Assembly (NCBI RefSeq): GCF_000372725.1
Contig: NW_005200416.1
Coordinates: forward strand, 111,531 to 175,530
DNA length: 64,000 nt
From: Emiliania huxleyi CCMP1516
Taxonomy: Eukaryota; Haptophyta; Isochrysidales; Noelaerhabdaceae
Direction: 5' to 3'
Under the pieces are notes generated by a model. It did not search any database. It was not told the DNA's origin and worked only from the letters and a program-made list of their open reading frames with translations. The translations under genes and the position numbers were made by a program. Of the stretch, positions 32,979-41,285 are shown one piece after another (the first letter of the stretch is position 1; each line of letters begins with the position of its first letter).

Positions 32979-33044
<66 letters not shown>

Positions 33045-33347
33045 GCCTGCGCCTGCGCCTGCGCCTGCGCCTGCTGCATCTGCTGCTGCTGTATCTGCAT
33101 CATCTGCTGGGGCACCGGCATCATCCCCGGTGGCGGCGGATAGTATGCCATCGCAGGGAGGCCAGCGTTGTAGTAGCCAACCGGGAACCTGTTCACAGCT
33201 GCAAGGGTGAAACGGCGCGACACGCACTGACAGAGAGAGCGTGGGAAAGACTCATCCGGAGCCTTGCGTCGTAGGGTGGCCACGTGAACGGCTGCGCCTG
33301 CGGCATCACATGCGGCTGCACGACCTGCGCCTGGCGCAACATCTGCA

Positions 33348-33394
<47 letters not shown>

Positions 33395-35180
33395 GCCGCC
33401 GCCGTCGCCTGCTGCTGAAAGGCATTGACGGGCACCGCGGCGGCGGCTGGAGTACCTCCCCGCCCGCCGGCGCCGCCCCCAAACGGGTAAGCGACTGGGA
33501 GGGGCTGCGCTGGCACCGGCTGCGCGCTCAGCGGCACGGGCACCTAATTAAGTATATAGCCGAGATGTAGACGAGATCTGAGTAACCAATTCACCTGTGC
33601 GCTCGCCGGCACCTACGAAAGAGGGGCTCGGCAAGGTGATCCACAGCCAGAGGACACGCCGGGGACGCGGCGGCGGCGGCACCGCCGCTGGCAGCGCCAC
33701 CACCGGCGGCGCAGCACCGCCTAGGGCTTGCTTCCAAGCGGGTCTGAGTGGTGAACCCGCCGGAGAGCGACTCCACTCTAGGAGGTGTCTAGGAGGTGTC
33801 TAGGAAGTGTCTAGGAGGTGTCTAGGAGGTGTCTAGGAGGTGTCTAGGAAGTGTCTAGGAGGTGTCTAGGAAGTGTCTAGGAAGTGTCTAGGAGGTGTCT
33901 AGGAGGTGTCTAGGAAGTGTCTAGGAAGTGTCTAGGAAGTGTCTAGGAAGTGTCTAGGAGGTGTCTAGGGAGTGTCCAGGAAGTGTCTAGGAAGTGTCTA
34001 GGAGGTGTCTAGGAAGTGTCTAGGAAGTGTCTAGGAGGTGTCTAGGGAGTGTCCAGGAAGTGTCTAGGAAGTGTCTAGGAAGTGTCTAGGAGGTGTCTAG
34101 GAAGTGTCTAGGGAGTGTCTAGGAAGTGTCTAGGAAGTGTCTAGGAGGTGTCTAGGAAGTGTCTAGGAAGTGTCTAGGAAGTGTCTAGGAAGTGTCTAGG
34201 AAGTGTCTAGGAAGTGTCTAGGAGGTGTCTAGGGAGTGTCCAGGAAGTGTCTAGGAAGTGTCTAGGAAGTGTCTAGGAAGTGTCTAGGAAGTGTCTAGGA
34301 AGTGTCGCCGCCGGCGTGACGCGGCACTAGGAAGTGTCTAGGGAGTGTCTAGGAAATGTCTAGGAAGTGTCTAGGAGGTGTCTAGGAAGTGTCTAGGAAG
34401 TGTCTAGGAAGTGTCTAGGAAGTGTCGCCGCCGGCGTGACGCGGCACTAGGAAGTGTCTAGGGAGTGTCTAGGAAATGTCTAGGAAGTGTCTAGGAAGTG
34501 TCTAGGAGGTGTCTAGGAAGTGTCTAGGAAGTGTCGCCGCCTGCGTGACGCGGCGGCGCGCTGCTCTCGTCGCCGGTGAGGTCGATGGTGTCCGGCCTAA
34601 CGAAGACACAACGTCAAACAGCATCTCTCCTCCGTCACGATGGCTTGGTCACGCTTGAGCGTCGGAAGTCGGCGGCCTTGGCAGCGGGACGCGCGGCGGC
34701 GGCGGTGGCTCGAGGCTGCCGAAGTCCTCGTCGAGGTCCTGCGCGGTGCAGACGCCAGCCTCAGGGCGGGAAGGTGCAGACGCCAGCCTCAGGGCGGGAA
34801 GACGGTATCGTGCAGAGCATTCAGAGCACCGAGAGAACGCGAGGGGTGCGAATACGGCGACTACAGCCCGATGCGGCCGGGCCGAGTCCAGCGGAATACG
34901 TGTCCTGCCGAGCGCGGGTGTTTGGAGTGCAGACATGGGCATCTTCCGCCGCTAGAGAGTCGCGATCCTCTCGCGCGATCTCGACGCCGTCGTCGCCCGC
35001 CGGTGCCCCGGCAACCTAAACGTGCCCCACCCGCATACACAATCACAAGAGTGGGCGGCCCTTGCCACCGCGCCATCGGCCACGACGGCACCAGCGGCGG
35101 AAGCGATGCCCCAGCCCCCCCCGCCACCGACGCCGAAACACCAACCGCCGCACTCGCACTCGCACCAGCGCAGCCAGCCC

Positions 35181-35214
<34 letters not shown>

Positions 35215-36859
35215 GGCCGCCGCCGCTGCGGCTGCGTCCGCAGCGGCCGCCTCGCGGCTGGCCTTTCCCTTGGTGCATGGGCACCTAGAAGCACTCCGAA
35301 GGAGCCCCGAGTCACCACGAGGTCAAACGGCTGATAGCGACCCCCGCGGCCGTCAAGCCGTCGGCGCACCCCTTCTTCGGCTGCCCGCACGTGCGACACA
35401 TGTACACGCGCCGCCCGCCGCCTGCTCACAGCCGACGAGGGCTGTGAAGGAGACGCCGTTCACAGCAGCGCTTGGGCTGTACACTGCGCGCGCCGCCGCC
35501 TCCTCGCCCCGCCTCCTCCCCCGCCCCCTCGGCCGCGCCTCTGCCTCCGCCGCCGTCGCTCTCCCCTCCCGAAAGCGCAGCATCCGCCTTGCCGCCGCAA
35601 GCAGAGCCGGTGAGAGGGCGGGCAGGCGCGACCCGAGCCGCCGGGCGTGTCGAGTCTGCGCGGAGTCATGCTACGCTCCTCCCCGTGTCTCTAGCCTGGC
35701 GTCCCCATATCTCCCCACATCTCCCCGTGTCTCTAGCCTGACGTCTGTGCCGCGTCCGTGCCGCGTCTGTGCCGCGTCCGGTGCCACCAACTGTATGCTT
35801 CCTGTCTGCGCTGGTCCGGACAAGGAGAGCAAATCACGCGCCAGTGCGGTGCATGAGTGCGGTGCCGTCGAGAGTGCGACTCACCGCGCACGAACTCTGC
35901 ACTCCTCCCGCATCTAAGACAGTCGGCTGCCGGCAGCGGCGGCCGAGGAGGCCCCTTTCGCCTCCGCTCCGGAGACGCGCCGCCTAAAGGGGAGATATGG
36001 GGAGATATGGGGACGGTTCGCGGACCTTTCGCTTCCGCTCCAGAGACGTGTCGCCTAAAGGAACGCTCCACGAAAAGTCCGCGAAATGTCCAGGAGCCGG
36101 CCGAGCTGCAGTGCCCGCGGTCGCGCCGTCCACGCCGGCCGCAGCGGCGCCGTCCGCGCCAGCATCCCCAGGGCGCGACGGCAGCGGCGTGCTGTTGCCA
36201 GATGCGCCTCCGCTGCCCCAGCTGCTCTTGCAGGCACACCTGGCGGGAGCGGGAGTGGCGGGCGCAGTGCAAGGCGGGTGTGTGGGGAAGGGGGGGGGGG
36301 GGGGGGGCAGGTGGACGGTGACGTGCGGGCGGTCGTCTCGGCGTGCGTATGAAGCGCACCCCCCCTTCTTCGGCTGACCGCAGCGGCTGCACTTGTAGGT
36401 CCGGCGGGCGCCCGAGGCGGACGCATCGCGTGGAGGGACGCGGCAGCCGCAGCTCTTCTTCGGGCGGCCGCAGGCGCTGCACTCGTACACTTTGCGCTTG
36501 CTGGCCGCTTCTTGCCCATCCTCCCCCGCCGCCGCCGCCGCGACCCCAGCCTCAGCGCAGTCGTCGGCCTCGTCGATGTCGATCGCGTCGACAGCAAAGG
36601 AGGAGGACGCGGCGGGCCCGGAGGACGCGGTGGCCGAGTCGTCGCCCACCTGATCGCAGCCGCCCGCCGCGCCGCTGTCGGCGAGCTCCGGGGCAACTGC
36701 CTCAGCAGCAGCGAACCCCATCGTCGACGACGACGAAGCGCCCACACCCGCCCCCGCGTCGACCTCCATTTCGGCGGACCAGGCGACATCCGTGGACCCC
36801 GGAAGGCCTGCGGACAGCGCCTCCCACTCGGCCCAGTCGGGCTCGCCGCGGTCCGACAT
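24940..36859 (-). CDS. Multi-exon chromatin-protein locus: zinc knuckles, CW, chromo, AP2-like, SET, SANT
   Basis: Exons follow one another on the minus strand from ATG at 36859 (MSDRGEPDWAEW) to the stop at 24940. Where I tested junctions, phase is kept and I found no convincing internal start or stop, so one gene is the simplest reading; two or three adjacent genes remain possible. Domain order: Cys knuckles CSACGRPKK, CSRCGQPKK and CRTCGQPKK, Gln-rich region, CW finger 1, chromodomain, a YLSPGGEVYKTL segment that may be MBD-like, CW finger 2, AP2-like fold, five SH3/KOW-like repeats with polyQ spacers, a helical segment, GRF-like Cys motifs, SET domain, and a SANT/Myb domain. Such a set would read and write histone lysine methylation in the nucleus. 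Exon-level evidence is given in the following entries. Confidence 0.6.
25184..25297 (-). repeat. TCTCGGACCCT tandem array in intron
   Basis: About ten copies of an 11-bp unit. The intron starts and ends near CCGTGCTGCGGCAG, present on both sides. Related TCTCGGAAC and TTCTTGGAACC units fill introns at 4973-5040 and 25767-25839. Confidence 0.85.
25420..26460 (-). CDS. Locus part 7: GRF-like Cys motifs and SET domain
   Basis: The exon from about 26455 has CRCNLPCVWDRSRWWCGAKA, CGYEC and CLCGRPAKFLVGKWWCAE, two Cys/Trp motifs like GRF-type zinc fingers. A SET domain follows: VGLGLFARADIVRGQVVAEY, then GVFANHS. The 73-nt intron 25767-25839 is flanked by near-identical copies of GCGCGCCCGAACGCGG; splicing gives NHSARPNAALEYVPAM (the NHxxxPN motif) and VLVATEAIEAGSE. 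The 69-nt intron 25599-25667 then joins to VRFNYDRNRKEGKRYW, where the catalytic Tyr region lies. The SET core is complete, so lysine methyltransferase activity is plausible. No post-SET CxCxxxxC is seen. Confidence 0.75.
26456..26645 (-). repeat. 23-bp minisatellite GGGGTGTGAAGACACACGCG
   Basis: About eight to nine tandem copies with CAAACGTC/CACGCGTC variants, between the SET-domain exon and the exons upstream of it, so presumably intronic. Confidence 0.9.
26690..28090 (-). CDS. Locus part 6: basic linker and helical segments (tentative)
   Basis: Tentative exons: 28018-28090 (frame uncertain), about 27785-27960 ending ARFGSGCAELRVQ, then from 27627 VRQRMRSESLSVAHVARVAG and WPCEASLRRWL, a helix-turn-helix-like segment. 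Near 27290 there is VRPDYEAASLVEALRAWL followed by polyGly from a CCTCCG run, then TPRKRPRHAIAPTPRG and an acidic SSSEEESGSEEED tract. The exon near 26840-26720 reads GRRTLVFQPQRSRGHF. These pieces link the AP2/KOW part to the SET part, but several junctions are unresolved, so the locus might be split here into two genes. Confidence 0.4.
28139..30411 (-). CDS. Locus part 5: AP2-like fold and five SH3/KOW-like repeats with polyQ
   Basis: The exon from about 30450 reads MADEGGAAAVG and then WTVDLEYSKV, an acidic serine-rich tract (SSSEESSEESGEESEE) and LQLAEEEGLSLARSEIAKR. The next exon has SGFRNVSECLVNGETAYRVS; after the 56-nt intron 29693-29748 it continues GGIRETYGPFETAEEAALQL, giving the strands and helix of an AP2-like DNA-binding fold. 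Then come five tandem copies of DVGDRVRVKGKGYGVVT-type units followed by WLSVQLDGAEESIKARS, probably small SH3/KOW-like barrels. Spacers are polyGlu and polyGln. Repeats 1/3 and 2/4 are nearly identical at the DNA level, showing recent tandem duplication. Confidence 0.6.
28655..28727 (-). repeat. CTG/CAG tract, polyGln spacer
   Basis: About 24 CTG triplets on the plus strand, read as Gln on the minus strand. A second, shorter tract (about 17 triplets) occupies 29182-29233 at the equivalent position of the duplicated repeat block. Confidence 0.95.
30412..31175 (-). CDS. Locus part 4: possible MBD-like segment and CW finger 2
   Basis: The exon before 30782 reads VRCWLGQRAAAAEEAAG, then LGLGAAAAGWRVVPRGQQRK and YLSPGGEVYKTLTLALQ, which has the GW...R...YxSPxG pattern of methyl-CpG-binding-like domains, then SRWVQCDR. 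The 139-nt GT-AG intron 30643-30781 splits the finger; joining at the repeat gives WVQCDRCNKWRRLP and then QRWHCALNPDPMRDA, a complete CW motif. A third, decayed copy of the exon start (GTGCAACAGGTGGTGAGG) lies inside this intron near 30710. Confidence 0.65.
31178..31813 (-). CDS. Locus part 3: chromodomain core and helical segment
   Basis: Splicing 32037 to 31813 joins GGGPG to LVRQFLVSWKGFGARADSWE, the aromatic cage strand and SWE motif of a chromodomain. Intron 31668-31746 then joins DSWEDE to AAILDPALVREFDAQLE, the C-terminal helix. Intron 31481-31556 joins NQIEL to AQRAGVRAAATQRQL and then LAQLAGVPRAKMLAYLKG. All three introns have GC donors and begin with a near copy of the following exon's first bases. 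Chromodomains bind methylated histone tails; here it sits between two CW fingers. Confidence 0.7.
31980..33570 (-). CDS. Locus part 2: Gln-rich region, CW finger 1 and start of chromodomain
   Basis: The exon ending near 33263 is Ala/Gln-rich (polyQ from CTG/CAG at about 33348-33393). The 74-nt intron 33189-33262 begins GCTCCGGATGAG and is followed by the exon start GTTCCCGGTTGGC. The next exon has GYYNAGLPAMAYYPPPPGMM, a second polyQ, long Gly/Ala-rich segments, then YWAQCDRCDKWRRLP with KKWFCAMNP and SCDAPEDEF: the W, Cys and C-terminal motif of a CW-type zinc finger, a reader of methylated H3K4 in known cases. It ends with VYSVDRLLAQRW, the first strand of a chromodomain completed in the next exon. 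The stop reached by reading on (SWIPASA) lies inside the intron. Confidence 0.7.
33780..34545 (-). repeat. 11-bp minisatellite TCTAGGAAGTG, about 60 copies
   Basis: The unit TCTAGGAAGTG (variants GGAGGTG, GGGAGTG) fills 765 bp. It is interrupted three times by GTCGCCGCCGGCGTGACGCG or its variant (about 34305, 34425 and 34532). Shorter arrays of the same unit lie at 27665-27710 and 28095-28145, also in introns of this locus. Confidence 0.9.
34560..36859 (-). CDS. Locus part 1: acidic N-terminus and three YxCxxCGxPKK knuckles
   Basis: Exon 1 (36859 to about 36345) is Ala/Asp-rich and ends with KVYECSACGRPKKSCGC and TYKCSRCGQPKKG. The next exons complete the second knuckle as GCACKSS (about 36240) and give SPERRRKGPPRPPLP (about 35990), then a Gly-rich exon. 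The exon at 35421 downward reads VYMCRTCGQPKKG and is completed by CPCTKGKASRE after another intron. The repeated form is Y-x-C-x2-C-G-x-P-K-K-x(1-2)-C-x-C, probably zinc binding. PolyAla follows, encoded by GCC/GCG runs at 35180-35240. The exon near 34640-34735 reads DLDEDFGSLEPPPPP. The intron 35422-35499 begins and ends in near copies of GCGGCGGGCGGCGCG. Confidence 0.55.
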
Positions 36860-37339
36860 GGCACAGAGAAGGCCCTGTGCAGTTTGGTGCAGGGGGAGAT
36901 GGCGCTCACTTCTGGCCTCTTGCGAACACGCTGGTAAATCGGGCTGAATTTTGCCGAATTTTAATTTCTGACCATGCGGAGAGAGAGAGAGATTTTAGAA
37001 AACCAACCAGAAATCACGACTCCGAGTATATGAAATGAACTCGGGGGCACGGGACGCGGCACAAACGGGGCACAAACGCCAGGCTACAAAGACGGGGAGG
37101 TCTGTGTGAGCTCTGTGTCTTGGTTTGCCAACAACATACCTAAAACTCCGAGTATGACACTATGAGAGAAGGAGACCTGGCTGGCAGCCGCCTCCCCCCC
37201 CGGTGGTGCTAAGGCAGGAGCCGAAAGATGGCGCGGCAATCGCTGTTGTGTCCTGGCGAAGAATTCCAGAAAACCGATGTACCCTAACCGCCTCGGAGCC
37301 CGAACCCTCGTTGTGTTCGGCAAACGCAAAGTCCGGTCC
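36860..37339. other. Divergent intergenic region
   Basis: The region lies between the minus-strand chromatin locus and a plus-strand membrane-protein gene. It contains a GA run at 36982 and, at about 37025-37110, a copy of the GAACTCGGGGGCACGGGACG element (inverted copy at 24395-24480). Confidence 0.45.
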
Positions 37340-37967
37340 ATGTCCTCGCTTGCTAGACACGTCGCTCGTCTCGGCTTGCAGCTGCCGCTGGCACCTCCGC
37401 CGTTGCCGCTGCCGCTGCCGCCGCTGCTGCTGCTGCTTTTGCCGCCCGCCGGTGCGATCGACATTGTCGCCTCTCGCGTCCGCACGGTCGAAGAGGACCA
37501 GCACAAGCTCAAGCACTTCTGGCGCCTCGGTGAGGGGTTCGAAGGCGTGCCAGCGCCACCTCCGGCGGCCAGCCTCGCCGCCGCGGCGGCTAACGGCCCG
37601 CCCGCTCCGCGAGCAGGCTCGGCGAGCGACTACGTGGAGTACGTTGTCTGGCTTCTCGGCGTGATCGGTGTGCTGTACTTTCTCGCAAACCCGGTGCCGC
37701 CCAGAGCCGCCTCCGGCCCAGCGCCCAGCAGACGACAAGCACTCACCTCCCGCGGCACGTGCGCAGAACGCGCGCCGGAACTGGCACGTCGACGAGCGCG
37801 ACGAGGCGTGGAACGACGACGCGGGCGGCGAGGGCGACGGCGAGGAGGGCTTGGCAGAAGCGTGGCAGCCGGACTCTGCTGGCGACGACGCCGCCGCGCG
37901 GCGAGAATCATCCAGCCAGGCCACGTTCAGGCGTCGGGGCGGGCGGGCAGGGCAACTCGACGAGTGA
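37340..37967 (+). CDS. Small membrane protein with signal peptide and one TM segment
   Basis: ATG at 37340 begins MSSLARHVARLGLQLPLAPP, followed by a Leu/Pro-rich hydrophobic stretch ending PAGAIDIVASRVRTVEEDQH, consistent with a signal peptide or signal anchor. A second hydrophobic segment, YVVWLLGVIGVLYFLANP, is a clear transmembrane helix. The second exon begins near 37767 (NARRNWHVDERDEAWNDD) and ends at 37967 with an acidic tail, then RRRGGRAGQ. The donor between about 37717 and 37757 is not resolved. No family is recognised; the layout suggests a type I protein of the secretory pathway or a small tail-anchored adaptor. Confidence 0.5.
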
Positions 37968-38189
37968 TCCTTCCACCACGCGTGCGAAGCGCGACACGCA
38001 GGCGTTTGCACTTTTCAGTTTTCTCTCCCACCTCCATTGGGTGTCAATTGCTAGACGGCGGAGCGCCTGTGTTACGAGTCCGTGGTGGGTATACCCGTCA
38101 GAGACCGCGCGGGCCGCGGCTCGCTCACCTGCAGACTCACGACTCACCTCCACCGGCTCCACGCTCCACCCAGTGGAGCGGGCGCGCGC

Positions 38190-38858
38190 CTAGCCCTTCT
38201 TCCACCCGTTCTCTCCGGGCCTGTCCACCCGGATCACCTTGACGTTGAAGAGGAGCGTCTTGTCGATGAGGTCCTTGTTATACAGCACAAAGTTGAGCGC
38301 GCGTTGGCCCGAGAAGGTGCTAGGGACAGGACCCACCCGCTCGTGGTCCTTGTCATCGTCTGGGTAGCTGAGGCCGGGCCGGTAGGGGACCACCACCTGC
38401 CACACTCCACCCTCGCTCATCCCCGCAACGGCCTCCTCGAGCGCGGGCAGGACAGCGCCCTTTCCGAGCTCAAAGCGGAGGTAGGCCTTGTCCTTGCCGT
38501 CTAGCTCGACCAGCTTCTTCGTCTCGAACGGCCGACCAAAGTAGCCGATCGTGTAGCCGCTCCAGTCCACCACGACGCGGTCGCCGGCGACGGGCGACTT
38601 TCCGTTGCCGGGCTTCGCCTCCTTGAACGCCATGCCGCTCGGCCGCTTTGTGAAGTCGTCGTACGACATCTCGCTCTTGCCGTAGTCCTTGCCCGCCAGC
38701 CCAGGCTGAAAGGCCTTGTCGCCGGCAATCTGCCCCTGGTCGCCCGACGAGACGCCTCCGACGGCGATGGCTGGCAGCGGCCGCCAGGTCGCCGCAGGCA
38801 GCAGCGCCGGCAGGAGCTGGAGGATCTGCGAGCGGGGCAGGTTTGATCTGAGGACCAT
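38190..38858 (-). CDS. FKBP-type peptidyl-prolyl cis-trans isomerase, probably plastid-targeted
   Basis: From ATG at 38858 (MVLRSNLPRSQILQ). Residues 1 to about 45 are basic then hydrophobic (LLPALLPAATWRPLPAIAVG), suggesting an organelle or lumen targeting peptide. The FKBP domain starts at about residue 85: GDRVVVDWSGYTIG, GRPFETKK, FELGKGAVLPALEEAVAGM and VPYRPGLSYP, ending with LLFNVKVIRVD. These match the core of plant and algal thylakoid-lumen FKBPs, with an insert (KDHERVGPVPST) before the last strand. The frame is open upstream to 38918 across a CAG acceptor, so an additional 5' exon is possible. Confidence 0.8.
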   Translation of the reverse strand: MVLRSNLPRSQILQLLPALLPAATWRPLPAIAVGGVSSGDQGQIAGDKAFQPGLAGKDYGKSEMSYDDFTKRPSGMAFKEAKPGNGKSPVAGDRVVVDWSGYTIGYFGRPFETKKLVELDGKDKAYLRFELGKGAVLPALEEAVAGMSEGGVWQVVVPYRPGLSYPDDDKDHERVGPVPSTFSGQRALNFVLYNKDLIDKTLLFNVKVIRVDRPGENGWKKG

Positions 38859-39812
38859 CGCCGCCGCAGGGCCTGAAGCTGGATTCGAGCTGTTTGGGGG
38901 GAAGGGCAGGGTGCACACACCTCAAGGTTCCAGCCCAGCGAAACCTCGAGAGCGAAACTTGCGCGTGACATTCGGCGCCTACCGAGCCTCGACCCGCGCC
39001 CGAGATGTTTTCGTCCTTCTCGCCGTCGGCGGAGACGCACCGCCTGGTCATCCAACACCATCTCAACCTCACCATCAGGCCCGTGGAGCACACGGCCTCC
39101 TCTCGTCGCTTCGCCGACTGCTCGGCCGGCGTTGTGCACCCGACCCATCATGTCTGCTGCAACGCTACTTGCGGGCTGTGCGGCGGACACGGCTGCTCCA
39201 GTCGCCCTGGCGGGCCACGCCAGTGCTGCATGCCCGCTATTTTGCGTACGGGTCGGGTCTGCGAATCACAGGCGGACGTGGCTTGCATCCTGCGGGGCAG
39301 CAGGCAAGAATTGCACGATCACAATCTGTCGAGCCAGCCGCTCCGCCCTCACGTTGAGCCACCGCCTCCGCCTGCCTCAAAGGCCGTCTCAAAAGCCAAT
39401 AGTGTTGGCCTGAGCACTTCCGCCCCCTCGCTCCCAACCCATCCACCCCGCCCCGGGCCGCGCCGCGCGATCTCGGGCGATCTCGCGCTATCTCGGGCGA
39501 TCTCGGGGCCGCGCCGCGCTATCTCGGGCGATCTCGCGCTATCTCGGGCGATCTCGGGGCCGCGCCGCGCTATCTCGGGCGATCTCGGAGCGTCGCTCGC
39601 GCGGCGTCACACCTGCTCAAAAAGGAAGGAGGTTGGAGGCAGGAGGTCACGCCCCATCCAGAGCGCCGTCGTCGCCGGGTTTTTGGCCCCCGGGTCGTCG
39701 CCCGACGGTTGCTGCGCGGGGCAATTTTTTTTTACACGCCTGCGCCGACCGCGCGCGGATCGCGCGGGACAACGCCCGGCTGTGTGTACTGGGTGTAGAT
39801 TATTACTCACAT
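38859..39812. other. Intergenic region with ATCTCGGGCG array
   Basis: A tandem array of ATCTCGGGCG/ATCTCGCGCT units with CCGCGCCGCG spacers covers about 39465-39595. No gene is supported; plus-strand frames here are low complexity. Confidence 0.45.
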
Positions 39813-40955
39813 ATGCTGCTCCTCCTCGCCGCGCCAGCGGTCGCGCGCGCCGTCGTGGGGCCGCCGGCCGTCGCGCCGCGCGTGCCTCTCTCCCGCCGCA
39901 GCTCGCGGCCGGCCCTCGTCCTCGAGGAGCCGCCGCTGCAGGACGCAGCTTGGGCGCCTCCGTCGCCCTCGCCGCGGCCGGAGCTGTGGCAGGCCCTCGT
40001 GGCGCTGAACGGCTGCACGCTCCTCTGGGGCTCGCAGCACGCCGTCATCAAAGACGTCGTCTCGGACGTGTCTCCCGCAGCCTTCAACGCGGCGCGCTTC
40101 GGTCTCGCGGCGGTCTGCGCGCTTCCGTGGGCGCCGGGCGCGCCGTGGCGGCCGCGGCGGCCGCCGGCCGCGGATGCTCCGCCGGCGTCGGCCACGTGGG
40201 CCGCCGGCGCCGAGCTCGGCCTGTGGTCGTGCCTCGGCTTTGCGCTGCAGTCGGTTGGCCTTGAGACGACGAGCGCCGGTCGGTCTGCGTTTCTGCTGTA
40301 CCTGAACGTGAAGCTGGTGCCGCTGCTCGCGCTCCTGCTCTACGGCCGCACCTCGCCACCCCGCACGTGGGTCTCCGCACTCCTCGCCGTCTGCGGCACC
40401 GGCCTGCTCGCCTCCGACGGCTCTCCGCCCAACGTCGGGGACGCGTGGTCGCTCGCTGCTGCGGTCGCGTCCGCATGCTTCATTCTCCGCCTCGAGGCGG
40501 CGGCCGCAGGCGCAGCGCCGCCCGAGCCGGCGGAGCTGAATGCGGCGACGCTGACTTGCGCGGCGGGATACTTTGCGCTCCTGGCGGCCGCAGAGGTGGG
40601 CGGTGCCGGGGGAGCGGCGCCGGTGCCGCTGATGGAGGCTGCGCGGGCGCTGGGGGAGAGCTCGCCGCAGATCTGCTACCTCGCCGTCGTGACCACGTTC
40701 GTGGCGCAGTGGCTGCAGGCGTACGGCCAGGCGCGGGTGGGCGCGCAGGACGCGGCGCTGCTCTACGCCCTCGACCCTTGCTACGCGGCGGGCTTCAGCT
40801 ACTTGCTGCTCGGCGAGACGCTTGGGCCGCAGGGCTTCGCGGGCGCTGCGGTCGTGCTTGCGGCAGTGGCGATCAGCCGCGGGGGAGGGGGTGCCGGCGA
40901 GGGCGGCGGCGAGAGGAGAGAGGACGAGGGTGCGAGGACCTCGAGAGCCGAGTGA
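39813..40955 (+). CDS. EamA/DMT-family transporter with plastid-type leader, 380 aa
   Basis: ATG at 39813 (MLLLLAAPAVARAVV) is followed by a Ser/Arg/Pro-rich region typical of a signal plus transit peptide. Ten or so hydrophobic helices follow in two halves. The first half starts near NGCTLLWGSQHAVIKDVV, with PAAFNAARFGLAA and LQSVGLETTSAGRSAFLLYL, and the second ends with ALDPCYAAGFSYLLLGETLG, the GE motif seen at the end of EamA units. This is the drug/metabolite transporter superfamily, which includes plastid phosphate translocators and amino-acid exporters; the substrate is not evident. Single exon. An in-frame extension to 39633 looks non-coding. Confidence 0.8.
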   Translation: MLLLLAAPAVARAVVGPPAVAPRVPLSRRSSRPALVLEEPPLQDAAWAPPSPSPRPELWQALVALNGCTLLWGSQHAVIKDVVSDVSPAAFNAARFGLAAVCALPWAPGAPWRPRRPPAADAPPASATWAAGAELGLWSCLGFALQSVGLETTSAGRSAFLLYLNVKLVPLLALLLYGRTSPPRTWVSALLAVCGTGLLASDGSPPNVGDAWSLAAAVASACFILRLEAAAAGAAPPEPAELNAATLTCAAGYFALLAAAEVGGAGGAAPVPLMEAARALGESSPQICYLAVVTTFVAQWLQAYGQARVGAQDAALLYALDPCYAAGFSYLLLGETLGPQGFAGAAVVLAAVAISRGGGGAGEGGGERREDEGARTSRAE

Positions 40956-41014
40956 TGCAATCCCCGCACCGAAAACCTACATCGGAGCACGCGGCGAAAT
41001 TCCCTTGGAGTTGG

Positions 41015-41032
41015 AGCACTTGGAGTGCAGTT
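41015..41032 (+). promoter_or_regulatory. GCACTTGGAGTGCAG 3' element
   Basis: About 60 bp after the DMT stop codon, the same spacing as the copy after the METTL gene. Followed by AAAATAAAGAAAG. Confidence 0.35.
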
Positions 41033-41068
41033 ACATGTGTAAAATAAAGAAAGAAAGAAAAAACAGAA

Positions 41069-41285
41069 GGCGGCGAGTGCGTTGTGGAACCTGTCTGTCA
41101 ACGCCGACAACAAGGTCGCGATCGCGAAGGCGGGCGGGCTGGAGGCGCTGATCGAGCTGCTGGGCAGCGGGACGCCGGTGGGCAAGGAGAATGCGGCGAG
41201 TGCGTTGAAGAACCTGGCTACCAACGCCGACAACATGGTCGCGATTGCGAAGGCGGGCGGGCTGGAGGCGCTGATTGGGCTATAG
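41069..41285 (+). pseudogene. ARM-repeat fragment (two repeats)
   Basis: Reads ASALWNLSVNADNKVAIAKA, then GGLEALIELLGSGTPVGKEN, then a second repeat ending ALIGL and a stop. This is a plakophilin/Vac8-like ARM consensus different from the ARM genes at 48.7 and 62.8 kb. There is no start codon; an AACAG acceptor-like site precedes it. Probably a captured exon or gene relic. Confidence 0.6.

Noticed and set aside
33780..34545. Possible CRISPR-like array
   Set aside because: Uniform 11-bp units without spacers in a spliced eukaryotic gene; it is an intronic minisatellite.
39237..39413. Short frames upstream of the DMT gene (both strands)
   Set aside because: No domain, low-complexity neighbours and no splice link to the DMT or FKBP genes.
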